Below are positions 22,453 to 33,577 of a DNA stretch of 64,000 nucleotides, piece after piece. The notes under the pieces are model-generated. The model was not told the origin of the DNA, ran no database searches, and was given only the letters and a program-made list of their open reading frames with translations. The DNA is from Aedes albopictus (lineage: Eukaryota > Arthropoda > Insecta > Diptera > Culicidae). The stretch spans positions 79,501,734-79,565,733 of the forward strand of contig NC_085136.1 in NCBI RefSeq assembly GCF_035046485.1. Reading direction: 5' to 3'. Each line of letters begins with the position of its first letter. Positions within the stretch are counted from its first letter, which is position 1. The position numbers were made by a program, and so were the translations under genes.

Positions 22453-22831
22453 GTAACTATCGACTTTCCTGGTACCGGCTGTCACCACGTGGTTGATGGA
22501 TAACCTTCCTCCTTGTGGAAGCATTGATGCGATGTTGTGATTACGTAATCAATGAATGCTCCGCTTCGTGGTTTGGGCTGGGGTTTGAGCTTAAGTATGA
22601 TATTAAAAATCTTTCGTTATGTTTGTTTTGGCTATGCTTCATTAAAAAAAAAAACACTACCCGACATTTTAAGAAACTCCTGGGAGAAATTCATCGAGAA
22701 AATGTTGGGTGAATCTCCCAAGTATCCACTGGTAAAGACGGGTGCGCCGCCGTCAGTTCAGTTGACCGCCGCCGCCGAACAAAATTTCCCACGCCGATGA
22801 GAAAACGACAAGATTTTATTCTCACCAGCAC

Positions 22832-23083
22832 TTAAGGACAGACTTGTTAGAATCCCAATATGTCCGCCATAATGGCCGACTTTGGCACCTACTCACGATT
22901 TTGAGGGCACAAATCTCTTCGTAAATAAAACCAGCGCACCTGAGCTTCTTATTTTATGCTTATTACAAGTGAGCAAGAACAGAATAATAAAATGCATTGT
23001 TGTTTGAAGCTTGCTTCTTGAGATTTGTGCGTCTGAAGTTTTGATGCACTGTTGAACTGGGATTTCAAGACGTTTGTCCTAAC
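22832..23083. mobile_element. 252-bp TTAA-flanked MITE (piggyBac-like), copy 1
   Basis: The left end TTAAGGACAGACTTGTTAGAA and the right end GACGTTTGTCCTAA are imperfect inverted repeats. The left flank is TTAA, while the right reads CTAA. It is about 85% identical by eye to 58851-59102 over its full length. Confidence 0.75.
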
Positions 23084-23498
23084 GAACTACCTACCTGTTC
23101 CAACCAGGGGTGTAAGTTGACTGTCAACTGGGAACAAATTTCGCCTACCCTCTATCATATTTTAGAATCAGTAAAAAGACGTAACTACCAAACAAGAAAA
23201 GTTCAATTTTCGATTACAAAACTACATTTAATACCGTTTCATCATGCTAAAAGCAAGTTAGTATGTGATTTGAACATAAAGGTTAATATATTCAGCATAT
23301 TAGATTGAAAAATATCATTCCGAAAAAATCAGTGTTCTGTTTTCACCATTATGAAATATAAGCCTCTACTCTCGCTTGTTTTTGTTGTTGCTTTGTTTGA
23401 AGAGCGAAAATCGGCTAAAAATTGAAATCTCCCTGGGTGATTATTTTTCTCAAATGAAAGGATAGTTGAACACTATGACTCGAGAAATATCGATAATT

Positions 23499-24163
23499 AC
23501 ACAGCGTAACAAAAATTAACCTTTTGTCTGTCTCAAGAGCATACTTATGTGTCTCCGAAGGATTTTGGGCCGCTGAATCCAAATCCGGGCTCAGATTTGC
23601 TCTAACACGTCACAATTTTGAGCTATACCTCAATTTATAGGGCAAAATATGCGATTTTGGGCTTTTTTGACTGCAAGCCATTAAGCAAGGAAATATTTTT
23701 TTTAAGCAATCAAAAGGTTTATTGGTCAATTAACATCTAAATTAACGACTTATGCAAAATATTTCGTTTTACCAAATCGAATTTGATAGTTTTAAGCGAT
23801 TTATGTTAGGTACGATATTTCCCATACAAGTCACCCTCCAAAAGTTGCATGCAAGTTTTCATACTAACATAAAATGCTTAAATCTATCAAATTTGATTAG
23901 GTAAAACGAAATATTTTGCATGAGTCGTTAATTTAGATGTAAATTGACCAATTAACCTTTTGATTGCTTAAAAAAAATATTTCCTTGCTTAATGGCTTAC
24001 AGTCAAAAAAGCCCAAAATCGCACATTTTGCCCTATAAATTGAGGTATAGCTCAAAATTGTGACGTGTTAGAGCAAATCTGAGCCCGGATTCTGATTCAG
24101 CTACCCAAAATCCTTCGGAGACACATAAGCTTGCTCTTGAGACAAAAAAATGTTGCGCTGTGT
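23499..24163. mobile_element. 665-bp foldback element (ACACAGCG.AAC ends)
   Basis: ACACAGCGTAACAAAAAT at 23499 is inverted as TTGCGCTGTGT at 24163. The arms pair nearly end to end (for example GAGCATACTTATGTGTCTCC with GGAGACACATAAGCTTGCTC) around a loop at about 23820-23850. No ORF. Confidence 0.85.
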
Positions 24164-24261
24164 TACCGAAAACACTGATCATAAGCATCTAAATCGAGAG
24201 AAAAACAGTGAGACCGAGAGTGAGACATCCTAATAAGAAACTTTAGATAAGTATTTTCTAG

Positions 24262-24450
24262 GGCATGGTTTCCCAAACTATGGGTCGCGATCCCCCCCTC
24301 CCCCAGGGGGGTCGCCGGTCTTCATCCAGGGGGTCGCGAGAGACAGACGAATATTTTACTGTAATAGACAACAAACGAGGAGATTTCTATGGTGGGTCGC
24401 GAAAAGTACGTCTGCTGGCAAGAGGGGATCGCGCTCCTGAAAGTTTGCTC
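24262..24450. mobile_element. hAT-like MITE terminus (GGTTTCCCAAACTATGGGTCGCG)
   Basis: TTTCCCAAACTATGGGTCGC followed by GGGGGTCGC and GTGGGTCGCG is characteristic of the subterminal sequence of hAT-family non-autonomous elements. Exact ends and target duplication are not clear. Confidence 0.45.
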
Positions 24451-24464
24451 TAGGGAGAGTAATT

Positions 24465-24615
24465 TAGGACCCGTCCATGAACTATGTAGACTCTTAGGGG
24501 ACAGGGGGTGGTCAAAGTCTACGTTTCATACTTATTTCGAAAAGTCTCTGAGGTTGGTTCCGAAATGGCCAAAAAATGAGTCTACGTAGTTCGTACTTTA
24601 TATGGACAGCGCCTT
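24465..24615. mobile_element. MITE, about 150 bp, GGACCCGTCCATGAAC family
   Basis: The left end GGACCCGTCCATGAACTATG and TAGACTC are inverted at the right end as GAGTCTACGTAGTTCG...TATGGAC. Single-ended relatives are at 6858 and 8756. Confidence 0.7.
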
Positions 24616-24856
24616 AAGGAAATACTGAAGAAATGCAAAGATTTGCCTGTAAAAACAGAAAATATCATTCTCCGTAGTTTACCACTAAAAACTCCCTACA
24701 GCAATCATTGAAGGAAATTTTAAGAAAATTCTTGAAAGATAGTGTTGGAATTTCTTTAGTTATTTATCCATGACTTCCTTCAAAGATTCCTTAGGGTTTT
24801 ACTCCAAGGTTTTCACTAATAATTCTTACATGGATAGATATGCATTTTATAGCTTT

Positions 24857-24876
24857 CCTTCATGGTGCCTCGATAG
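24857..24876 (+). repeat. 20-bp target-site duplication, left copy
   Basis: CCTTCATGGTGCCTCGATAG here is repeated exactly at 26685-26704. The pair brackets a 1.8-kb insertion. Confidence 0.8.
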
Positions 24877-26684
24877 GAGGATCGAAGTAGGTTGCGCCGC
24901 GAATGGACGCGTTCGGTTTTTCTTGTCACGTTTTTTCGCGTTCCCGTCGGCATGGTTTTAGTGAAAATATGGAAATATGGAAGCGGAATACGTGTGGGGT
25001 CTGCTGCATCTGGATATCATGGCTCAGTGTCTTTTTGTGAATCTCCGAGCCGGCTAGTGAATCGAGTGAAAACAGAATTATCCACGGTGCAACGCCATTC
25101 GAAAAGTGAATCGAAGAAAAATTAATCTTCAAAAATGATTCGGGTGAAAATCTGAAGCGCGTTTAGTGAGAAAAACGAAAATTCGGATGTGCAGAAAACG
25201 GGAGTGTTTTTAATTGTTGGCTGATTTTTTGTTTCCATCGTTCCATTTTTTGAGATTCACTAAAAATTCCTCGAATTTTACTCCGCGAGAGCCTAGTTAG
25301 TGCTCTGTGCGCGACCTATACATGCGGTTCTGATTCTGGAAGATATTAAGAAGAACAGTGAACAATCTTTTTGATTAACTTCACAATAACCTGATCTACA
25401 ATGTGTTGGTGCTAATGGAAAATGATAGTTTTCGTTGAAGTCAGTCTACGATAAGTATTAACATAGCAACTTACTACAATGTTGTGCGGTGGACGTAACA
25501 TGAGATCGAATTCAAATTTTAAACCAGTTTACTACGATGGCCATAATTAGTTTTAGATCTTGAAATGAGACTAGAACAAATAAAAAACAAAAAGTGCCTC
25601 AAATACACCACAAACGCTATGATCCAAGGTCTACTGTTGTTGGCGGAATAAATTAAGCTCTACGCAGGATTATCGGGTGAGATCTATCCTTTTAAGCATT
25701 AATGATTTTATTTAATATCCTAACGTTTAGCTGATGCTTTTTGTACCGGGTGGGTTCGGTTTATCATTGGATAAGCCCTTTAAAGGTTTTTTATGGTCCC
25801 ACTGAATATCATTTCGTTTTAGGGGTTATCCAATAAGTACGTCACGATTGATTGGTTTATTTTTCTTTCTCTATATTTATGGGAGGAGGGTTGTTGGGTT
25901 CCTTAATGCTAATATGCATTTGAAATTATGGTTATATTAGTAGATTATAATCATGTTTATGTGTCTTAATTATTTACATGTACTGTTAAAATCATACTGA
26001 ATTCCTGACCATTCCTGTATCAAAATCCTATTTCCTTTCTATTTTTTCGAGAGCGTCGGTGAGTCGCTGGCATCTCGATGAATAGTTATCCCTTCCCTAC
26101 AATCCTCTCCCATCCACATAACGTGTTTCTTATCGTTTCAGAGACCGATTAATGGCGGTTAAGCCTAGGCTTGTTAGCCAGGACACAGTGTAAATGCCTG
26201 TGCCCCATCCCGGAATCATAAAGGCCCATGGAGTGACAAAATTTCTTAGCTATGTCACTCCCAACGTTGGTGCTTAAATATACTTAACACTTACACTCAC
26301 ACCAACACATCTACATGATCTACCCAATTACACTTACACAATCTGCATCTTGTCGCATCACTCGCTTATAGTGATTCCCAAATGACCCCATTCCAAATAT
26401 CCAACTCCTTGGCACCTATGGGAGTGTCGGTGAGTCGCTGACCTCTTGTAAAGTAGGTGTCATATCATCACATCCTTTCCTATCCTCGTAACGGAGAAGA
26501 TGGGCGTGGCCGGCAATGGAAGTTCTCATGTCTTTTTTACTTCAACCTCTAGTTGGATAGCTGTTCCTTCCCAAATAGCATTCCATAAGCAATTAGAATA
26601 GGAGTATTAAAGTTTTAACATGACAACTTTCAGTATGCAATCTACGAATTACTCCGTTACCACGCAACGCAACGCAACGCAACG
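24877..26684 (+). mobile_element. Non-autonomous LINE-like insertion with ACGCA-repeat tail
   Basis: A 20-bp perfect direct repeat flanks the segment. Its right end is a pentamer run (AACGCAACGCAACGC, 26661-26684), as in LINEs that end in short tandem repeats. Its left end is GC-rich (GTTGCGCCGCGAATGGACGC), as in LINE 5' leaders. The interior holds a duplicated block: GTCGGTGAGTCGCTGGCATC at 26055 and GTCGGTGAGTCGCTGACCTC at about 26424. No reverse transcriptase or endonuclease motif was found. I infer an internally deleted LINE mobilised in trans. Confidence 0.6.
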
Positions 26685-26704
26685 CCTTCATGGTGCCTCG
26701 ATAG

Positions 26705-27740
26705 ATTTTCCTAAAATAATGTAAGCACCAGAAATACTATGTGGTGAACCACTTTGAAAATTTCATCGTTAGATATTCTAGTGGCTTCTGATGAAAGGAT
26801 AACTCATGTTTGTAATGAAATTCCTAGAAGGAAATTTTTTTATTACAGTCAGCGTGCACGACTTTGGAGCTGGTGGGCTGAATGCGTTGTAGTTACGTGC
26901 ATGATCATATCCGTAATGGACATCTTGGCGAAACTGTTACAGAATTTCTCCAAAGAAATATTTTATTGGATTTTTCATCCAATTTTATAAGGGATTCCAG
27001 TAATTCAAAAGTGTTTTACCTAACAAGTCAACTTACAGTGATGTTAGAAACTAGCGAGAATTTTCTTTAGTAATTTCTTTCGATACTACAGATTTTTTTA
27101 TAGAAAAATTTCAGACATTACGAAATTAATCACTTGAGAATTTTTAAGATAAAAGCATAAACCTAAAAAATGGAAAACAATGAAAGATCATTCACAAAGA
27201 TCTTAAGAATAATATTAGAAGAGACCCTTAGAGGGATTCCGGGGATACACCCCTGAAGAAGACCCTGAAGGAATTTTGAAGAAGTATTCGGGGTAGATCC
27301 AATAGCTATTATATGTTATGTGAGATATATGTTATATAATAAATAAATGTAATGATCATTTATAAAATTGAGAGAATGCTATGTTTTTTCTTAAGTACGT
27401 TGTAAAACTTATGTGAAATGAAGTTTATTGCTACGACAATAAACTACATTGATGTAACTAAGCTAGTTCATTTCAATTTTATCTATATCAATTTCGTATT
27501 AACTTATTACTGAAGTATGTTGCCAAAGATCCAAAGGCTCTAGGATTCATATCAAAGGAAATAGAAGTTATTTCAAGCACAAAAATGGCTTAATTCTAAA
27601 TATCATCACATACAAGATTCACAGAACATAGTACATTGAAGGGATTCGTCAATCGCTGATTGGTAGATAAAAAAGGCAATCTCACACAACAAAACTATGA
27701 TGCAAATGCAAATCAGAGTAAAATAATGTACACTCAACAA
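26705..27740. other. Intergenic AT-rich sequence
   Basis: No gene supported. 27225-27300 shows a short GGAATT-type repeat, and 27305-27345 is a TTATATGTTA-rich stretch. Confidence 0.4.
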
Positions 27741-27744
27741 AATT

Positions 27745-27871
27745 TGCATGAAGGAAAAGCAAAACCAATTCCGCGCCAAATCCGCGCGAGAGCTCAATTG
27801 TAGGGGCAAATCCGCGCCAAATCCGCGAAAATCGCGCAATTCTCGAAATCCGCGCTGTTGTAACAACCCTG
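27745..27871 (-). mobile_element. hAT-like terminus with AAATCCGCG subterminal repeats
   Basis: On the minus strand the sequence begins CAGGGTTGTTACAACAGCGC, typical of hAT termini. It then carries repeated CGCGGATTTGGCGCGGATTT-type motifs; AATCCGCG or a close variant occurs about five times. The opposite terminus is not identified. Confidence 0.5.
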
Positions 27872-28620
27872 TAGTATGAAAGCTCCTGAAAAAACCTCTT
27901 TGGAGCGCCGCCGAATCCCCTTGAAAGCCACTTTTTTGGGCGCTCTGTGAACTATTAAATTCAGAAAACTATTTTTAACCGATCCAAAGGTATTTCAGAT
28001 TTTGGGGATACTCCAAATTGTCCTGATCAGAGCTGCGAGATATCAGACATGTCAATTGACTACTGATTTTGCACCACCGTCACTATCACTGTAAGCCGAT
28101 CAATATCAAAACGATAGTGACCGGCAACGGCTTAATACTGACTCGTACTTCGAAGCACTATAATAGCAATTGAACTTTTTTTTTTTCATTTTTATTAATG
28201 TGTATTTAAATAGCAACTGAACTGATATTTTGGCGATTGTAGCCAAAACTCAAAATGTTTAATGACCAACATACAAAACTTGTTATTCTGTACCACATAT
28301 TCAAATTTCATCACTTTAGGTGTTTATTCTGATTTTTAAACGAATTTTAAAGCTGGCCTATCAGTGCTATCTACCCGCCATCGCAATCAGTCCAGTTGTG
28401 ATGGGAAAGAAAAGTGACGGTGACTCAACAGAGCACACGCTAAGTTGGATCGCAATCTAAATGACATATGTATCAAAGTACTTCCCCAGTATGTCTTTTA
28501 GAGGTCCACAAGATTTTCAACATGATTTACGTGCGAATCTCAGCAAAGCAGAATTCCTTCTGTCGTAGACTGAATCGTAATCGTATTAGGCTTCGATCCA
28601 ACCGTAGTTCTAACTGAACT
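27872..28620. other. Intergenic sequence
   Basis: Nothing recognised beyond a run of T at about 28168-28180. CACCGTCACTATCACT at 28075 and AGTGACGGTGACTC at 28409 are weakly inverted and may mark an eroded element. Confidence 0.35.
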
Positions 28621-28624
28621 GACT

Positions 28625-28712
28625 AACTGAAGTACTAGATTTGTAGTAATGAGCTGAGTTTTAGTAAGGACTGTTCAATTTATAAAACGGACAACTTGCT
28701 TGTGCAATATCT
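28625..28712. mobile_element. One arm of the 11.8/37-kb MITE family
   Basis: ACTGAAGTACTAGATTTGTA followed by GTAATGAGCTGAGTTTTAGT matches the reverse of 37340-37375. TTTATAAAACGGACAACTT matches the reverse of about 37060-37085. No second arm follows. Confidence 0.55.
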
Positions 28713-29640
28713 TTTTTTATTTTGCAATAAAATCATTATCAGTTTTATACATAACTTCTATATCTATTCTCAAATGTAGGAAAAATATAACAATAAGCAA
28801 AATAATCTTTATTGTGTAACTGAAGCGGATTTCGTAAAACATCAATAAAACCCCATTTCTCAAAATTCGACATAACTTTCCACATACTAAACATGCATAT
28901 TTTCATAAAGTTTTTAATGTATTGGAATCTTATACTATTCTACTAAATGTAAAGCTCAATAGTTGATTAGTAATAATGCACCAAGCAGTCTCCAGCTTCA
29001 TACAATAAGTTGTTTTGTTTACAAAGAAATTATTAAAACATATTTATTTAAATCCTGTGATGCAATAGCACAAGGGATTCGGCTAATAATTTGTCCAGAG
29101 TAGAAGAATATTGCTTTCTAAATGACGCAGAAGAAAACAATTACTTTAATTGCATTCTTCATCAAAAATTTAACCCATAAAGATGGTCATAGTAAAAAAA
29201 TGCATTGTTTTTGCTCCATTTATGCAGATTTTTGATTCTAGTGAATCTTGTTATTATTTATTTTTAAAAAAGTTGCTCCTATGTTATTGTACACCTTATT
29301 TAATAACAATCGGATGTAAACATTTTTATTTCCAACATCATTGCTATGGAAAATTTGCATCAGGTTGCATTGTTATTTGGAAGAACCTTCAAAGAACGAA
29401 ACTGTTTTGATTACTGTGCCTGTAATGGCACACAGTAACCAAACCAGCAATGCTATTAGGAAGCAGTTTTCCGCATGTGAAACCACATTATTCCTACTTT
29501 CGACTGGATGTATAAAAAATGTTTATTGAATATGTTCATGCCCTTTTTGGTTTACAATTGAATTTTAATCAAAAAATCGAATCACACTTGAGACTTTGAT
29601 ATTTCAACAACTAATTTTCCAATTGCGTTTAAACTTCGCC
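28713..29640. other. Intergenic AT-rich sequence
   Basis: No gene or element recognised. Several short ORFs here lack any supporting feature. Confidence 0.4.
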
Positions 29641-29641
29641 A

Positions 29642-29672
29642 GAATGTTTACTACTCATGCTGCTGCAGCATG
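29642..29672 (+). repeat. 31-bp direct repeat, left copy (candidate target duplication)
   Basis: The 31 bases from GAATGTTTACTACTCATGCT to CAGCATG are identical at 36276-36306. The similarity continues for five more bases after one mismatch. They bracket LINE-A copy 2. Confidence 0.75.
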
Positions 29673-30394
29673 TCACATCAGGTATCAGAAGGCCGGCTCC
29701 AGAGGCACGTTATCCTCCATTTGGGACATTTGTGCCATCGCCATACATATAAGCCTATTTCATCATTTACCTGAGGGAATGAGACAAGGGATGGAATGGG
29801 ATTAGGAAAGGGAAAGGTGATGAAATAGGAAGGGGTGCCCCAGAAGAGGGAATGAACGCATAAGCGCAATGAGAGCTCATAGCCCATACCACAACGGGTT
29901 TGATCAGTGCCCTGAAAAGGACATTGTAAAACGCATAAGCGTGAAGAAAGCCTATAGCTCATTGGAGGTAGCTTGTGACGTCATGCCACTTTCAATATGA
30001 CATTGAAAGGCACGTCATCGAAAGCATCCTCAATATTCAAGAAATCACCCAAGCAAAAACTACATTTGAACGAGTACTTTCTTGAAAACGTATACAACTT
30101 TGTGTAAAAGAGGCACTGTGGATCCCAAATTGGGAAGCATGTGAGTTCACATGAAAAGGCATGTCAGCCAGACGAACATCACAGATGTGATAATCGACAA
30201 TGCGTTTCGAGCATTTCAGAAAGAACGAGGTAACCAGAGGAACCTGGTACTCATTCCTTCTTTATACAGCGCACGCACCCTTTCGGGATAAAACTATAAA
30301 GTAATTTCACGCCATGAAAATACCCAATTTTTTTTTTTTTTTTTGGTTAAAAGTGAAGTTTTATTTGTCAGTTCATGTTTTTACAGTTTTGAAT

Positions 30395-33300
30395 TTAAAA
30401 ATCTAAATCTAGGTAGAAATTCAGAGCATTAACATCAATTCTAGCGTTACAATCATTAACGAAGCAGATGTAATTTACGAGCAGTTTTAAAATCTCCACT
30501 CGTTGTCTTCTTCCCATGCCATTCAGGGCCGGTCTCACCAGGTCTTCAAAAGTCAGACGTCTCCATCCATTCATGACATTCGCTATTCTCTGCTGCAGGA
30601 CCGTCCAAGCCGGGCCGACACGAGTGCAGGTACTGAATTTGTGTTGGAGCGTCTCTACGGAATGATTGCCACAGTGAGTGCAGATTTCGTCACCCACTCT
30701 CTGCATCACGAACAGCAGCTTACGGTGTTCTATTTTACCATTTACTAGTAGGTAGAGTTTTGTTCGCTGCGCAGAAGACAGTCGTTTGTCTGCGATGTTC
30801 CGCCAAGCGTGTGGCCAGTTCGTTGTCGGGTTATCACGTTCCACCTTTGGTTGCTCGGTTTGCTGCACAAAGTACCGGTGGAATTGATCGGCGGAGGGGT
30901 TTTGTTGGATTTGGAGTGGAATGTGGGATAAGTTGGAAAGGATAAGCTTAATGTCAGGATTATCTATTGAGATTGCTGGGCGAGGATGATCGTGGAAGAT
31001 GAGGGATTTATAATGAGGAAGGGAGTCGATCTCCTTGAGACACCTGTTGATCGCAAGCGATTTGCTTTTGAAAGCAGGAAGATGCAGATTTAGGCCACCT
31101 TGTTCTTTGCTGCGGGCCAGCTGGGTCATCGGTACACGGGCGGGTATTCCTCGCCATAGGAACTTACCCATCAAAGAGGTGATCTTGGCCGTGTGAACTG
31201 CGAAAGGTGGCAATGTTGATGATAGATACCACAGTTTCGATGTTCCGAACATGTTGAGCATGGTTACTTTCTGCTGCAGAGTCAGCGCCCGCAGGGAATG
31301 CAACCACATTTGCTGCGCAAACTTTCTCACCATCGCATCCCAGTTGATAGTGGTCATCAAACGTATTGAGTTCGTAAACACAACACCCAAAATCTTGATA
31401 GTGTGGTCTGTCTGTAACCACCGGGTGGTAATTACGTTGTCGTCGCAGAACCCAACGTTGATGGCGATTGTTTTGCGCTCATTCAATCGCGCGCCGGCTG
31501 CCAAACCGAAACGAACAAATATTTCCTTCATGGCATCAATCTGCTCAGCTGATGTTACGATCACGCTGATGTCGTCCGCATACGCGACCAGCAGATCGTC
31601 CCCACATGCTTGTTCGAGGCTACGAACCAGGGGGTGGAGATACAGCACGAAGAGGTGCATGGACAACGGATCCCCTTGCCTGACCGAGCGCTGGATTTCA
31701 AACGGCCGAGAGAGGTGCCCGTTAACTAACAGCCGAGAGGTGGACCGATTGGCAATGCGGGAAAGAAGAGAGATGAGTTCTTGGTTGAACCCGAGCGACC
31801 GCATGGTCCGGAACAGAAAGGAGTGTCGGACACGATCGAAAGCGTTCTCTAGATCGAAGCTGATGAGCTTCCCAGCTCGACGTTGATGACGGAGGCTGGC
31901 GATTCGGTCCTTTAGTGCGAGGGTTGCCTGAAAGATGTTGTGCTCTGAGTTGGAGCATTTCTGCCCGTCGCTCAGCACATGGTGAACTCTCATCACATTT
32001 TCTAGGCGAGATTTTATAATGCGTGAGAGCAGCTTGTAGTCGCTGTTAAGCAACGAGATGGGGCGATACGATCGAGCCGTATTGTCTCCTCCCTTCTTCT
32101 TCACCAGCACGATGATTCCCTCCACAAACGCCGAAGGGAGATTGCCGGCAAGTGCTTCGTTGAGCAAGAGATTTAACTCTCGGTGGATGACGTCAAACAT
32201 TCGGAGGTAGAACTCTCGTGGGATGCCGTCGCAGCCCGGGGATTTTCTAGACGCACTTGCTCTGATAGCAGATAGAATTTCTGCCGTGGTGATCTCACTA
32301 GTGCAGGCTTCGTTGGTGGGATCGTTTGGTGGAATTACACGCTCGCAGGGAAAGTCGTCATCGTTGTTGTCTGCTTGTTCCTCCGAGTAGAGGTTCGAAA
32401 AAAAACCCAGCAGATTTGTCTCGATTGCTTGCGGATCGTCGATCATTTCGTTTTCTCCTGTTCGTAGCTGCGTGATGTTTGTCTTCTTCCGCCGTCTTTC
32501 CCCCAACTGAAAGATTGACATCGGTTCTCCAGCCACATATGTTTCGTTGATGCGCATGAACAAGTGAGAAAAGTTTCTCTGCAGCGCCAACATTTCGCCT
32601 TTCAGCCGGTTGATTATAGGCAACATTTCAGGGTGCTGATAGTACCCATCGTACGCTATCCGTAGTTCAGCATAAAGACGCTGATGCTGGTCGTGGAATT
32701 CCTCGAAAACAGCTCGGGATTTCCACTTGAAAAAGCTTTTGATTTTTGGCTTAGCGTACGTGAGCCACCATCCCATCCACGAGGTATAGTTTCTGCGCTG
32801 ACGAGTCCAGTATTGCCACTTGTACTGGAACTCCGCGACGTTTTCAGCGGTCAAAAGGTGGGGCCGCAGGGACCAAAAACCGCGTCCAGGCTCTTGTCCG
32901 AGCTGGGGGAGGCACAGCCGCACAGTCAGCGCTTTGTGGTCTGTGAAGCAACAAACATGCGTGTGGGCTGTTCGGAGGTTTTGTCGCAAGCCACTGCTGA
33001 CGTAGATGCGATCAAGGCGGGACTGTGCGTTGCGGCAGACATACGTGAAGCCAGCGTCTCGCGGGCACAACTTTTCCCACACATCATGCAACTGTAGCTG
33101 TTGAACAGCTGTTTTGAGGGCAGGGCTTGTATTTGGGCTGGACGAGTCGCATGCGCGCAGTACGCAGTTGAAATCGCCAGCGAGGATGACGTGTGCGGTA
33201 CGGTGACGTAGGTAGTACGCGAGAGTTCCATTAAAGAAATCCTCTCGTGCTGCTCGCTGCGCTGAGCCGGAGGGAGCGTAGATGTTAACGATGGTCGTGT

Positions 33301-33577
33301 CTTGCACTCTGAGCGCAAGCAGTCGGCTATCCAGGCTTTTCTCGATGTGAGAGACTTGGATGTAGTCTTTCACCGCAACTGCTGTTCCCCTTCTCGTGTG
33401 GTCTACATTGGTGTGTACGACGTAGCCAGGCAAGGAAAGCTGGTCGTTTTCCACTTCTTGTAGACACACAATATCGAGGCATTGGCTGGTGACGAAGCTT
33501 CGTAAAGCGTTCAGTTTCGTTGGATTCGTGATCGTGCCGATGTTGATGGATGCGATGTTGTACGACGAGAGAGCCAT
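30395..33577 (-). CDS. LINE ORF2: AP endonuclease plus reverse transcriptase (L1/Tx1 group)
   Basis: A 1060-residue uninterrupted ORF encoding the nicking endonuclease and reverse transcriptase used for target-primed integration. Endonuclease motifs are near residues 11-235: INIGTI, CLQEVE, NIYAPSG, AGDFNCV, SRLDRIYVS and FTDHKA. The RT domain is at about 440-760, with KSPGCDGIPREFY, SYRPISLLNSDYK, FDLENAFDRVRH, RQGDPLS and the catalytic YADD at about 666-669. A C-terminal zinc knuckle, CTHCGNHSVETLQHKFSTC, lies near residue 985. The start ATG follows the ORF1 stop codon directly (TAA then ATG), suggesting termination-reinitiation. All catalytic motifs look intact, so this copy may be young, although ORF1 is broken. 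Confidence 0.93.
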   Translation of the reverse strand: MALSSYNIASINIGTITNPTKLNALRSFVTSQCLDIVCLQEVENDQLSLPGYVVHTNVDHTRRGTAVAVKDYIQVSHIEKSLDSRLLALRVQDTTIVNIYAPSGSAQRAAREDFFNGTLAYYLRHRTAHVILAGDFNCVLRACDSSSPNTSPALKTAVQQLQLHDVWEKLCPRDAGFTYVCRNAQSRLDRIYVSSGLRQNLRTAHTHVCCFTDHKALTVRLCLPQLGQEPGRGFWSLRPHLLTAENVAEFQYKWQYWTRQRRNYTSWMGWWLTYAKPKIKSFFKWKSRAVFEEFHDQHQRLYAELRIAYDGYYQHPEMLPIINRLKGEMLALQRNFSHLFMRINETYVAGEPMSIFQLGERRRKKTNITQLRTGENEMIDDPQAIETNLLGFFSNLYSEEQADNNDDDFPCERVIPPNDPTNEACTSEITTAEILSAIRASASRKSPGCDGIPREFYLRMFDVIHRELNLLLNEALAGNLPSAFVEGIIVLVKKKGGDNTARSYRPISLLNSDYKLLSRIIKSRLENVMRVHHVLSDGQKCSNSEHNIFQATLALKDRIASLRHQRRAGKLISFDLENAFDRVRHSFLFRTMRSLGFNQELISLLSRIANRSTSRLLVNGHLSRPFEIQRSVRQGDPLSMHLFVLYLHPLVRSLEQACGDDLLVAYADDISVIVTSAEQIDAMKEIFVRFGLAAGARLNERKTIAINVGFCDDNVITTRWLQTDHTIKILGVVFTNSIRLMTTINWDAMVRKFAQQMWLHSLRALTLQQKVTMLNMFGTSKLWYLSSTLPPFAVHTAKITSLMGKFLWRGIPARVPMTQLARSKEQGGLNLHLPAFKSKSLAINRCLKEIDSLPHYKSLIFHDHPRPAISIDNPDIKLILSNLSHIPLQIQQNPSADQFHRYFVQQTEQPKVERDNPTTNWPHAWRNIADKRLSSAQRTKLYLLVNGKIEHRKLLFVMQRVGDEICTHCGNHSVETLQHKFSTCTRVGPAWTVLQQRIANVMNGWRRLTFEDLVRPALNGMGRRQRVEILKLLVNYICFVNDCNARIDVNALNFYLDLDF

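Noticed and set aside
31251..31886. 211-codon plus-strand ORF
   Set aside because: Antisense to the intact LINE ORF2; no domain.
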